Shown here piece by piece: positions 1-11,856 of a stretch of DNA of 64,000 nt. The first letter of the stretch is position 1. Each line of letters opens with the position of its first letter. Under the pieces are notes generated by a model that searched no databases, was not told the origin of the DNA, and was given only the letters and a program-made list of their open reading frames with translations. Source of the stretch: Tamarix chinensis. Taxonomy: Eukaryota > Streptophyta > Magnoliopsida > Caryophyllales > Tamaricaceae. Made by a program: the position numbers and the translations under genes. The stretch is taken from assembly GCA_030549775.1 (NCBI GenBank), contig CM060174.1:9662527-9726526 (forward strand), in the 5' to 3' direction.

Positions 1-2056
1 ATTTATTTTGTAGTTAAAAAATAATTTTAAATTAGGTAAAGTACATCACAAAGATCATAAGGATGCTCTCTAGGGTTAAGACTCTCATATTCCCTAAAAA
101 CCCCAATTTTATATTTTAGGCATATCTCCTCTTTTATTCCTCTTTATTCCACCAAACTTAGTACCTATTCCTAAAATATTATTATAAACAATATAATAAA
201 AATTCAAGGCCTAAATCTAAAATCTTACTCACACAATAATAACCCTATCTCAAGAGTTACTATTTCTGAGACTTATAAAACCCTAATTTTACAAGTACGT
301 CATAACTTTTCCTATAGGACTCATACGATTACCAGATTCAATATACCATCCCAAAGCACTATTATTAATAATATATTCTACTTTCATGGTCTAACTCTAC
401 TATTTCACACATGTGATAACAACTTTCTTGTTTTAGGGTTACTATACCCAAATCAAGTCATTTCCTCACTTATTTAAGCTTAGGCCATTTAAGACTATTC
501 TAAACACTTCATATAATTCCCTTAGAATATTTTAAATAATATAACACATTAAAATACCATGATTCCCATATTAAAATCATATGGACCAAAATACCCTTAC
601 CAATAACCAAATCCTTATTTCATGCAAATCTTATATATTTTGGTAACATTATTTTCAAATCCTCCATTTATCACCATATACCTTATTATACTCATTTACC
701 ACTTATAATACCTTATTAGCCATATTACAACCATATATCACACCAAAGGTTTTCCACATAGAATATCATTGTAACAATATTGCATAATCCTTAACTTACA
801 TATTTTTCCATCACATAATATCACAATCTCATATTATAGCATTAAAAACCACAAATTTGACCACATAATAACAATAATATGGTATCATACACAATCATAC
901 ATAATGCATAGTACAAAAACCCTAGACAACGACAAGTATCCTTATAGAAAAAGGCTCAAGTCTCTAAGTAAGCTTATCATATCCCGCCTCCTCCAAAACT
1001 TCCGATAAATCACCTAAGAAATAATTAGCAAAAACAAATTATAATGTGATGATATTTTTAAGTAAAATATAATATTAATTCAAGTGAAATAAAGCGGAAA
1101 ATCGAATCAATGAGTCTCAGCCAAACTTGTGCAACAAGGAAGGCTGAAGCAAGGAAGGTAACATCGGTGGGAGTAGACGAAAGGGTGGAAGAATGGCTTG
1201 GTGGTTGACACCAAAGGAAGGAATGGTGTTTGGTTGTTTAGCCAAAAGTAGATGGTGAAGTTTTAGTTGGTTTTATTACATCAAAAGTGTGGGCTGAGGT
1301 GCTTTGTGCCAAAGGCGGTAAGTGTAGTGTAGTGATCTTGACCAAATGGTGGGTGTGGGTTGTGGTTGTTGTTGCTGAAGCCAATGAGGAAGGAAACTGG
1401 GGGGAATATATTATGGTATTTGCCAAAAGAAGTGGTGAGGATTGGTTGGTTTGGCCGGTGGTTGTGGGGGATTTTCGACAAATCTTATTGATGGTGGGGG
1501 GAAGAGCTTCGGTGAGGGTTGCCGAAGGTGATTTTAAGGGGTTTTTCTAGCAATGGTGAGGAAGGGGAAGGAAGGAATAAGGTTTTGTTTGTGGTGGTGT
1601 GAATTTTTGATAGAAAGAGTGGAGGAAGGAAGAGGTGGTTTGGCATTTAATGTGTCATATATAGAGAGACATATATAAGGGGGGAGAAAATGAGATGACG
1701 GAGATGGGTAGAGATAAAGTAGACATAATTGGTAAAAGTTGTGACAAGCAAACACATGCAAGGAATGGGAGGAGTGGGATCTAATGCATGATTGGGCATG
1801 GCCTAGTAGAGGCATGGTCTGGATAAGGAAGAAATCACATGCAAGAAGACAGGAAGCGGGAGAAGGAAAAGATTTTGACCAGTAGTGGAAAAAGGAAAAA
1901 GGAGAAGAAAAGGGATAAGGAAAGAATAAATAAAGAGTATGAAAAAATAATTTTAGGGTTAGAATTTGAAATTAGGTTTAAATAATTTAAGTTAGGGTAT
2001 TAGGTTATGATATAAATCACTTGTGATTAGATTTAGCTAAAATTTGGGGTATTGCA
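1..2056 (-). mobile_element. LTR retrotransposon LTR fragment, minus strand, runs off the window start
   Basis: Read on the minus strand it begins at 2056 with TGCAATACCCC, close to the TGTAATACCCC start of the other LTRs here. It continues through a CT-rich stretch (complement of 1560-1900) into AT-rich DNA. The part at about 1-420 matches, on the opposite strand, the outer solo LTR on both sides of its interruption (left of 16217 and right of 21237), so it is an uninterrupted relative of that LTR. A TATA-like run lies at about 1655-1680. There is no coding sequence. The other end is outside the window, so solo LTR versus full element cannot be told. Confidence 0.7.
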
Positions 2057-2246
2057 TGTAATTTCTTACCTTCTATTCCTCACCCTCATTTTCCTCTCTC
2101 TTTTTACAACCATGGTTGTGTGCAAATCATTCTACATATTCCTTAACTTAACTATTCCTCACTATCCATCTGGTTTCATTCTATCTTTCTCACTTTCATC
2201 ATTCACCCTCTTACACTTTAGTCCACCACACTCAACCAAAGTCAAA

Positions 2247-2250
<4 letters not shown>

Positions 2251-2277
<27 letters not shown>
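2251..2277. repeat. (TC)n microsatellite
   Basis: An uninterrupted TC dinucleotide run of about 13 units within the CT-rich part of the LTR. Confidence 0.95.
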
Positions 2278-3966
2278 TTTCCTTTGATATTTTGACCAAA
2301 TTTTTCTTCACACTCCATATTCTTGATTTATTTTAACTCCCTCTTTCTGTACTTGCTTTTCTTCTCTCTTTCCCTTAGGTAAATTTTACTAAGTGTTGAG
2401 ATATTCTTCATTTTTCTACCTTTTCTTTTCTGTTGGGACAACTAGTGGTTTGCCTTTTATCTTCTCATCTTTTGGTTGATTATTATCTCTTCTCTTGATC
2501 TTAGCCTTAGCTTTATCTTGTTTTCCCATTTTAAACAATGAACAATTAAGTTTTGAGAAAGGTTGAATATCTCAGTTTTTCCCTCTTTGGTTTTAATTCT
2601 AAAAAAAAGGTTGAGCTAGGCTATTCTTGTTCTTCTTATTATTCTTCTTATGATTTCATTTTAAATTAATTTTTTTAAATGATTTTTAATTTTTTGGGTT
2701 CTTTATTCTCTTAGGAAATTGATACCTAAGTAGAAACCATCAAGTTAGGAGTCCTTTTTTGCTAGAAAACTTACTTGAAGGTAAGCCATCCTTATCTCTA
2801 ATGTGGCTAATTAATTATGTTGCTTATTGTGGTTTCATACTTGAGGCAAGCTTGGTGATGTGTATACATTATTTTGAGTTTTTGGATTCGAGCATGTCAC
2901 AATATTTGGATTTATAAAGTTGTAGAGGTTATTTAAGTATTTTGATATCATATATGAGTTTGGAAAAATTTAGCATGATGTTTTTGAGTATCTATTCCAC
3001 CATTTACCCATATAATTCTAAGGTTGGAGTATGTATTTTATGTATTCTATAACATAGAAGCATACTAGGATTTAAATTGAAATGTTTTTGGTGATTCTAT
3101 TCTAAGCATAGATCGTGGGTCTCGATGTTGTTACACCTAGACTATTCGATTAGCTTGTTAGACTGATCGATTGTTTGTGTAGATAGTCACCCTATTTGGA
3201 GATTGTATTTTAACAGTTGACTGGGTTGATAAACTAATCAACTAGTTATCATGAATAGTCGATTAATTTTTTAACATGACAACTTATTGTTTTGTGACCA
3301 TAGTGGTTTGGTCTCAACTTAGACACATTGAATGGTCTAGCCAAACCTATTTAATGGTTTCTATGAACAATTTATTAGTTAGATCAACCAGTCGACTGAT
3401 TTTTCTATGTGATTTTTTCCTTGGGTCATATTCGACCAAACTAGTCAACTTGTTCCACATAAGTTCACCATGATTACTTGTTATTTGATTATCTTACTTT
3501 AGGATTTCTATTTTAACTTTCCCATGTAATTGAAAATTTTAAATTATGATTTTAACCATGCTTAACTATAATTTAATGGAAATCAAAATGATAATATTGT
3601 GGTGCCTAATGTGGTTGAGTTCGGTGTTACCTTTAAACACCTAAATTAGTGGCCTATATGCCTTAAGTGTAGTTTCTTGTTATCACTTGGAAAAACCTAA
3701 TTGTTTATTAATGGAATTAATTATGATTTGTGATATCACTTGGTAATTATTAATAATGGAATCAATATTTCATTCGAGCCTTTTTCTTAGAATCTCGGGG
3801 TAGCTAACTGGGGCTTAGTGGACAGATTGCCCTGTATTGTTATGTTTTCACTCAGTATCTATTTTCCTTATCTGCTAGGTTGCGATTAGTAAGGGGTATG
3901 TGCATATTAATTAGGTATAGGATAATACTATGGTAGGTCGACATAGCATTGATGTCAGGCTAGGGT

Positions 3967-4291
3967 GGGTGATGTATCATAGTACAAGCCCCATAGCACT
4001 TCATATGTCCATTGCTTAGGCGGGTGTGGTATCCCAACTTGTGTAGCCATCCCAATAGATTTACTCAAGGTTTTGTGGGTGAGGTATCCTAGTACAAGCC
4101 TCCTCAATGTAATTTGACAACCTCTAGTGGGTGTGGTATCTCAATTGTGTTAACCCCTGCAGTAGGTACACTAGATGTGTGGTAGGTATGGTATCCTTAG
4201 ACAAAAATCCCTTTGATGTATCCTGACCACATGTGGTGGGTATGGTATCTCATTATGTGTGTATAATGCCATGAATGTTGCTCACGGTGGA
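3967..4291 (+). repeat. Tandem repeat, period about 52-55 bp, six units
   Basis: Six degenerate units begin near 3967, 4022, 4077, 4129, 4184 and 4238, each opening with GGGTGTGGTATC-like sequence and often continuing with AGTACAAGCC. Spacing is 55, 55, 52, 55 and 54 bp. The array sits inside the LTR, in the same relative area as the tandem arrays of the other LTRs, but its unit sequence differs from theirs. Confidence 0.8.
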
Positions 4292-5058
4292 GAACTAGGT
4301 GGGGTCAAATAGATTATCTTAATAATTGAAAAATGTGTGGTCACTAAAGGAAGATTTATAATCTAATTTTTGTTATGAGAATCTAATGTATGATCTGTAT
4401 TATTGTTCTTCCATGATTTTATGTGAGTATGCCTTGTTATATTATAATCATGAGCTTGGTTTTTATAGTATTTAAGTATGCTTATTACTATGCTATTATG
4501 TGACCTCAATGTGTAGCATTAGCCCTTACCATGTTTTAGGCTATTTATTTTACCAATACTTCATTGTATTGATACTACATTTGTGTGGTCATTATGATGA
4601 TTCAACTTCTTTTCCGGTGAGCAGATGCCAATTAATAGGGTTACAACTCTCAACTTGATTACGTTGATGATGACGACGTGGGCCAGTAGTCGGCTATTAC
4701 TTGGGGATTGAGAGTTACATTTTTGTTTAGTTAAGAGTTAGACTAACTGACTTAGATTTATTTTTCCTACTTTTTATGAGATGTTTTTATTCTTTTGGGA
4801 TATTAAAACTCTTAGCTTTAGTTCCTGTATTTAGATTTTGTACCCATCATTCTTGTCCATATCATTCTCATCTTTACTACTATTATCATTGTGTTGAGCA
4901 TGCATTCCTTGTTATTTGTTCCTTTTTATTTTGCATCAAGCACATGTTAGGTGATGATCACACCTCTTCCATGATTGGCGTATCCCAATTTTATTTTATT
5001 GTGCTTTTGCATTGCTTTCAAAATGACATTTTCTAGTTTAAAATTTGGGGGTATTACA

Positions 5059-8000
5059 AATACCCACACTTATGGGCACCTATCTCATATTTCGATTGAT
5101 ACTTGAATTCATTCTATATTTGATATGGATTAACATTATTGGTTATGAGTGTTGTAATTAGAAGAAAAAAATTGGTTAATATGGAGATGAGTCATTAGCA
5201 AAAGGTAACTAAAAATAGGTTACGAAAGACTATATTTAATAGAGCTAATGAAGGCTTATGACCTTCCACTTAATTTATATTTAGTTACTAACATTGATTT
5301 ATTTATTTTTATGTTGATTGATATTTTTATTAATTCTAACTGTATATACTGAAAATATGTATTTTACTTCATTATATCTATATCAATTGATAACCTCCCT
5401 TCCAACTATTAGATGAATGATAGAGGTAAATAATGGTAGAAGGTTAAAAGCCTCCCATTCAATACACTTGAATTTGATCTAGAATGATCAATTAAAATAT
5501 CAAAGGTCATGGATTGGCGGCAACATCGCCCATCACCATATGTAAATCTCCATCAATTGAAGATGATAAAAAAAAACCCACCTAAAGTGACAACATATAA
5601 TAAAGCTACATAAGTATGAAATAGATGAATTGACAATTTCATCACCCTTTACCGTGAACATAAAAGTGATGGGGTCATCATTATCTGCATATTTCATTAC
5701 TTGAAGTTGATTAGAGAATCTAATATTCAAAGTTAATGGAGGGGTACCAAAAGTGGCTAATTTTTTTCCACATACCCAAAGTACGAATGAGTGATTGCAC
5801 AAGTGGTGGTAAAAGCATGAAACTCCCAAACAACTATTTTATTTATAGGTATATACTTTTGGTATAGAAGGATACTGAAATAGTTGACATGGAAGCCAAA
5901 AGCTTATCTCAATGATTTAATGGTCCTGAAGATCTAATGTACATTTCAATTTGAAGATTGAATGATTAAAAAGTGATGAATACCTTATGTGAGATTTGAT
6001 CAAGGATATCAAATAGTTGAAATTCTTTTAAGATTTATGTAATACAAATCAAGAATATCAAATGGAATATATTAAATACATCAAGTGCATTTTGATCCAT
6101 AAGATCAAACTATTTTTGTGGTTTATAGGTGTCAACACTAATTTTATTTTTACACTTTCAATTTATGAAATTTTAATTTTCACATTATTTAAAGTATATA
6201 TTCAAGTTATAAAGTAGCTCAGTGAGCTTTATGTGAAATTCATCAGTCACTTGATTATGAGATTATGCATCTATTCTATCATTAGTAGTGATTAAATCCT
6301 ACCATAGTCAAATTTCCTCCTCCACCTCCCTGACTGAAGGATTTATAATATCATCATCTTTATATTATATTTTCATAGGGTAGAAAAAATTGACAGTTGA
6401 AGAATGAACCTTTCCATCTTGATAAATAGTTTTATGGTTGGAGCCCATACTTTTCATTTGACAAGTAATTTAATGGTTAAAGCCTATAGTTTCCCATCTC
6501 ATAAGTTATTTGATGTTTGAAGTCTAAAGCTTCTCGATTGATATTTAATTCGATGGTTGAAGATTAGGTTTCCATCTTATTAACCTTCATGAGGTATAGA
6601 TAATCAGTTTACTTGATTAAAGTGTCATTGTATAATTTATATGAGAAATGGATATGTTTTATGAATTAACATTGGCAAGAACTAATGTGCACATTGTATG
6701 TGGCATATACGATCCATTGAAAGGTTCCTAGATGGAACAATTAAATATGAAGATTTGAATTTTACTTTATGTATATTTCCAAATAACTTACCATAGTTTA
6801 AGGATAATTGATAACATTATTATCATAAAAATTTGCTAGAGGCAAGTCTCAAGGAAAATTCACAAAGTGTACAATTGGTATATGTGAAAAGCTAAAAGAT
6901 GTCACTAACAAGAAGTTAGTATACCATACAATATTATCTTTGTGGCATGGAAAATGAAATCATGCCGGTGTAATAGTGATAGGTAACATCATTGAAACTT
7001 TGATTACTACCCACTAAGGATTCTGAAGATTCTTTTGATTGGTGATCTCATATGAACAACATATTATTTTGAAAAATTAAATTAAACCATAATAAGGCAA
7101 GTAAAAACAAAATCTATTATGTTCTTTATCGAATTCAAGTAGACACATATTGGATATTTTACTATACCATGGTATATAATAATGCATCGATGTAAAGTTA
7201 CATTTTACATTTTGCAATTGACATTGTTGTATTGGTACAAAAGTGAATAATCGTCTAGTTGGGATAATGCAATATCATTACTTCAAGTTGGAAGCAAAAT
7301 GACATGATAGATTCATTGAATATGTATTTGATTACTAGACCCTTGTTAGTATGGTTATAAGTGATATGTCAATATGTATAAAAAGTTTTGTATTGTTAGT
7401 ACGTACCAATTTTAAGTTAGGTCAATTGAAATGTATATGGTGTTTATCTTAAATTTTAGATGTGTTATATATGTGCCCACAAACCTCCTCCATGGATATG
7501 AAAGTGGGCCACAAAGATGGTAGGAAAGTATGGCATTACTAGCCTTAGTGTGAGTATAAAGGAAATTGAGCTTATTATGAAGTAGTTAAACACTTTGAAT
7601 ATGCCTTCCATGATGTATATGGACCTAAAGAAAAATAAAAATGCACTTGATGCATACACTTGTTAGATGTAGCTAAGCTTCAACTTATTTTTATGATGTC
7701 TAGAAAATTATGAAAGTCATATGTGCTAACTAAAGTTCCAACTCATAGGAGTCCATATAGTCACTCTTATTAAGCTAGTGTCAAGAAATTTATGGACACG
7801 CTAGAAGAGTATGATATGGACCAAGAGTTAAGCTCTCGAAACAAGATTTATAATCCTAGAAAATGAGAGAAAACTTGCCACAATGAGTAGACATGTCCAT
7901 ATTGATGGAATTCGATAATAGATTCCATCAGTGAATTAAAAATCCATGAGTTATCTTTACACTTGTGTAAGGTGATATAAGGTAGATATTAGTGACATAT

Positions 8001-8470
8001 TTATCTACAACTAATAATGAATAAAAGTGAGAATTGTTTTCAATTCATTGTGAAATGTTATTGGATAAATGATTAAATGAGTTGGAATATACACATGAAA
8101 TTCAAATGTATCCACTTCATGAGCATGATTTATATGGACAAAAAGTTCAACATTAAAAAATGTCATACCAATTGCCTATAGGTGGGTACTAAAAAAGAAA
8201 TGATCCAAAAAGTCAATTTTGTGACAATTGTCATTATAGAAAAATTGGGGTGTTTGCCCCTAATAGGGGTTTTATAGGTAAATTTTCAAATATAAACACT
8301 ATTAAAGTGTGCTTGTAAATACAAAATACAATCATTTGTAATGACACATATAAATGAGACATGATAAGTTTAGGGAAAGAAAATTATACTATTTTCCTTA
8401 GCTATGGTTTTATCCCACTAGATTTTCCTATCAAGGTTTTTAATAATGCATTATTTCAAATGTGTACTTT
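5059..8470 (+). mobile_element. Probable internal remnant of a Ty1/copia-like element, heavily decayed
   Basis: There is no long open frame. Support comes from the 3' side: the stretch at about 8396-8450 has the TGGTTTTATCCCACTAG...TTTTCCT...CAAGGTTTTTAAT pattern common in the untranslated tail of plant copia elements, followed by a polypurine tract and an LTR-like sequence. A Cys-x2-Cys patch (CDNCHYR) near 8218-8240 may be a remnant of a gag zinc knuckle. The left part, 5059-6400, shows nothing recognisable and may be unrelated DNA. Class assignment rests on the tail only. Confidence 0.4.
6412..6569 (+). repeat. Tandem repeat, period 39-40 bp, four units plus a partial
   Basis: Units at 6412-6451, 6452-6490, 6491-6530 and 6531-6569, followed by a partial fifth. 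Each starts TTCCATCTTGATAA-like and carries ATGGTTGAAGCC-like sequence in the middle. Divergence between units is considerable, so the array is old. No coding frame runs through it. Confidence 0.75.
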
Positions 8471-8471
8471 T

Positions 8472-8479
8472 AAGGGGGG
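8472..8479 (+). other. Polypurine tract of the copia-like element
   Basis: AAGGGGGG directly before the LTR-like sequence at 8481. This is the expected plus-strand primer site of an LTR retrotransposon. Confidence 0.5.
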
Positions 8480-8480
8480 A

Positions 8481-8930
8481 TATTAGATATTAGTGGAGGA
8501 TATGCCTTGCATATGTGGATATATATTTTGTTTCTCCTACATCCTCATTTATCATTATAAAATACTTAGTAGATATGAGGAGTGTTGTAAATTTTTTATT
8601 ATAGACATATAATATAACTATTATAGATATTAAAATATGTGCATCCAAGAGGGTATGTCTTAAACAAGCTTTTTATATAATGGATTTTACTTTCACTATG
8701 CATTCTTATTTATAAATATCCCCTCTCTATAGCTCTTTGTATCCTCCCCATCTCTTTACCTCCCCTAACTCCCTCACATAATGTATGTAATAAGTATGGA
8801 TACTATATATATATATATATATGAGATGTTAAATAATATACGTGAGATGAAGATCAATGAAATAATAGATTTTCCTCATCTTCCTCTTTATATGTTTTTT
8901 TATCCCTTTAGTTTTCTCTGATATCATCAC
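8481..8930 (+). mobile_element. Copia-like 3' LTR, borders approximate
   Basis: It follows the polypurine tract and starts TATTAGATATTAG, readable as a decayed TGTTAGATATTAG start. It holds a TATA box (TATAAATA, 8711-8718) and a (TA)n run at 8804-8821. The end is put near 8930 by length and by the loss of LTR-like composition; it is not fixed by a target duplication. Confidence 0.5.
8804..8821. repeat. (TA)n microsatellite
   Basis: About nine TA units inside the copia-like LTR. Confidence 0.9.
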
Positions 8931-11400
8931 ATGTTATTTGAAGTTCCTTAATATCAAAATAATTCATCATTTATTTTGAGATATATATTGAGTTTTTGTA
9001 TTTTTTTTATCTATTCATATTTTTTTAAATAACTATAGATCGTCACCTTATCTATTAATATCATTAGTGGTGTTTAATATAGGGGTCCAATAATTATTTA
9101 TTTTTTCCTAGATCCCCTCAAAAATTAGGGTTGGACTAGTAGACCCTATCTATTCAATTTAAAATAAATATTTTTTTCTTTTTTATAGTTATGTTGGTTT
9201 TATATGATGTAAACAAGCTTTAAGATTATAGTGTACACATGATTCACATACTAATTTAATTTGTTTGCATATATATAACCCAATATTTTTTTTAATCTTA
9301 ATTCATCTAAAATTTGAAAGCAAACGTAAAACCTTTTTTTTATTTTATTCTCTTAAATGATAGAAAATACTATGCCCTTGTTTCTTTATTATCTATTTTA
9401 TCCATTCTTTGTGTGTTTTTCTTAAGGCTAACAAAGCATATTTTGAAGGGAAAAAAGAGTTTTATATTTCTTTTTCCCATAATATCATTGTAATTTTCTC
9501 TTTTCATTTGATAATTTATTTATGATTTTTTAACTTAATATATTTATTAATATGTGTTACTTGTAAGTACTAAAACCTAATTAGTAACTATGTGAGAGGT
9601 TAAGACTATGATTTTTGGGTTTTTTATTATTTACATGTTATTTTATAGCATACAAGAATACAAGTTTCATATTTTTATAGTATTTATAGGATTTCAAGAT
9701 CCTAATATATAGTTCTAATATTAGATTATGATATCTCACATCGATTATAGGTAAAATTTCAATTCAAACAATCTTGTTAAGGTTGTCTAATATGTTTTGG
9801 GGGCCTTGTGCCATAATAACTAAATTTGGCCCAAATACACACACACACACACATTCCATAAGACAAACATATTACTATTTTTTCTAACAAATAATGTAAA
9901 AATAGCTTCCTAAAAATTCAAAAATAAAAATATTTTAACACAAACTTTTACCTACAAGTTAAAAAAAGTATTTATCATTCTAATAGTGATCTTAAGTATA
10001 CTTCCTAACATATGAGAAATGGAGAAGTAGATTTTCAACTTAGTAGTGATAATATATAATGTAATCATGATCATTTTTCTATAAATTTCTAATAATATTC
10101 AATAAATATTAACATTAAATTAACCAAAAATTGAAAGTATATATGTATACACACACACACACATATATATAATTTTTATAGATCTTATTTAGGTATTATG
10201 CCAACTCAGTATAAATAAAAAACATATGGATAATTGCTATGCCTTTTCAATGGATCAAAAGAAAAACTAAAAACGTAAAAAAGAAGAAGAAAATTTATTA
10301 ATAATTTAATAATATCACTTAACATTATTAAACTTCTCAATTATTCAACATAAGATAGAAATTAAATTAGGAATAAAGAGAGGCTAAACTTTGACAAGAA
10401 ATAATAAGATGAATCTATAAATAAGAATAGAAAAAAAAATATACATGATAAGAATCTAAATAAAAGAAAAAATGAACCCTATGTTACAAAAGTAAGAAAT
10501 AAAAAAAGTAACATAGCAATCAGGAATTAATCTTAAGTTTATTCAAGATATAAAAATATAAAACAACCATTCTACCAATCATGGTGAAATAATATATCTT
10601 TGCCATAGTGAAATGAAGGGCCCTATATCAATGCTCAGTTTGCACATGATGTTAGATGACCCTATGTTCATCTTCTTCTTTTTTTAGAATTGTCTCCCAC
10701 CTATTACACTTTTATAAAATTAATTATCTTCAAATTTGAATTCATAATTTAGATTACTACTATTGTCTATTTAAATTTGCACTAAGTATGTTATTTATAT
10801 CATTAATAAAATTACCATATTATTATTTATATTTGAGTTTATAGAGGTGAATATTTATGCTTCACACTAGGGAAAAAAATAATTATGCATAAAAGAATAT
10901 TTTGTTTACCCTTTTTCATTTATTTATTTAGGGATATTTTCAAGAGAAGTACATTTGTTTCCTTTAATTTATGCTAATAAAAGGTAAGCATACTTAAATT
11001 TCAACATTGGATAGTAGATGAAAATTGGAGGTTTGATCAGACAATTAACTGATTGATATGTCCAATAAATAGTTATTTGGTTGACAAAATACAATAAAAA
11101 TGAATATGCATACCAATGACAATGACTAATAGTACTTGATGTGGGAAAATTTACCATCATTTTAATTTATATTCTTGGAAATTATAATGAATTTATTCTC
11201 AACCCAAGAAAAAATTAAAAGGGCAAATTTTATCCAAATGAGTTCAAACCATGTAGCACACGCCACTTTTGTGCTAAGGAGAGCCAAACACAAGACCTTG
11301 GTTTATGTGGTTATCTTATTGGAACATTAGTTCCATATCTTAATTTATTTTGGCAATATGTTTGCATGACTGAATGACGTGTAAATATATTTTCTCTTTC
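8931..11400. other. AT-rich gene-free stretch
   Basis: No frame with family resemblance, no RNA gene and no clear element border is visible. Two (AC)n runs lie at 9837-9853 and 10149-10163. The rest is A/T-run-rich intergenic DNA, probably old unrecognisable transposon sequence. Confidence 0.6.
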
Positions 11401-11821
11401 CTAGCATGTTTGGTAGTAAAAATGCAAGCTCAAATAAAATCCTAAACATGACCCACATTTTGCACCAACATTAACAACCATATCATATACGGCATAATTA
11501 ATAATCATAAACATAGAATGCATAGCATATGAATCACACAATGCATATTAGTACATAAAAGGCCTTAGCACCCCTTACCTGAAACGACACCGGTCTTGGA
11601 GCACGTTCATACGCCTCCTTAGGGCTTTGACCAATTAATAATATACTAATAAAATAAACTTAACAAAATTCTAACTTTGCTAAAGACATAAAAATAATAG
11701 AGATATTATAACCCTTGATAATATAGGGTTAAAGATTTTACCCTAATGATAATAATGATACTAATATAATAATATCAAGGATAATAAAACTAATATCAAT
11801 GAGAATATAAATAATAATAAC

Positions 11822-11856
<35 letters not shown>

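Larger units (their letters stand above)
2057..5058 (+). mobile_element. LTR fragment, plus strand, 5' end lost
   Basis: It ends in GGGGGTATTACA at 5047-5058, the LTR 3' terminus style seen elsewhere in the window. It starts directly in CT-rich sequence of the kind that lies a few hundred bases inside the other LTRs, so its true start is missing. The simplest reading is that the minus-strand LTR ending at 2056 inserted into it. It carries a (TC)n run and a six-unit tandem repeat. No primer binding site follows 5058, so this is a solo or 3' LTR. No real gene is seen; short reading frames here are not supported by any family resemblance. Confidence 0.55.
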
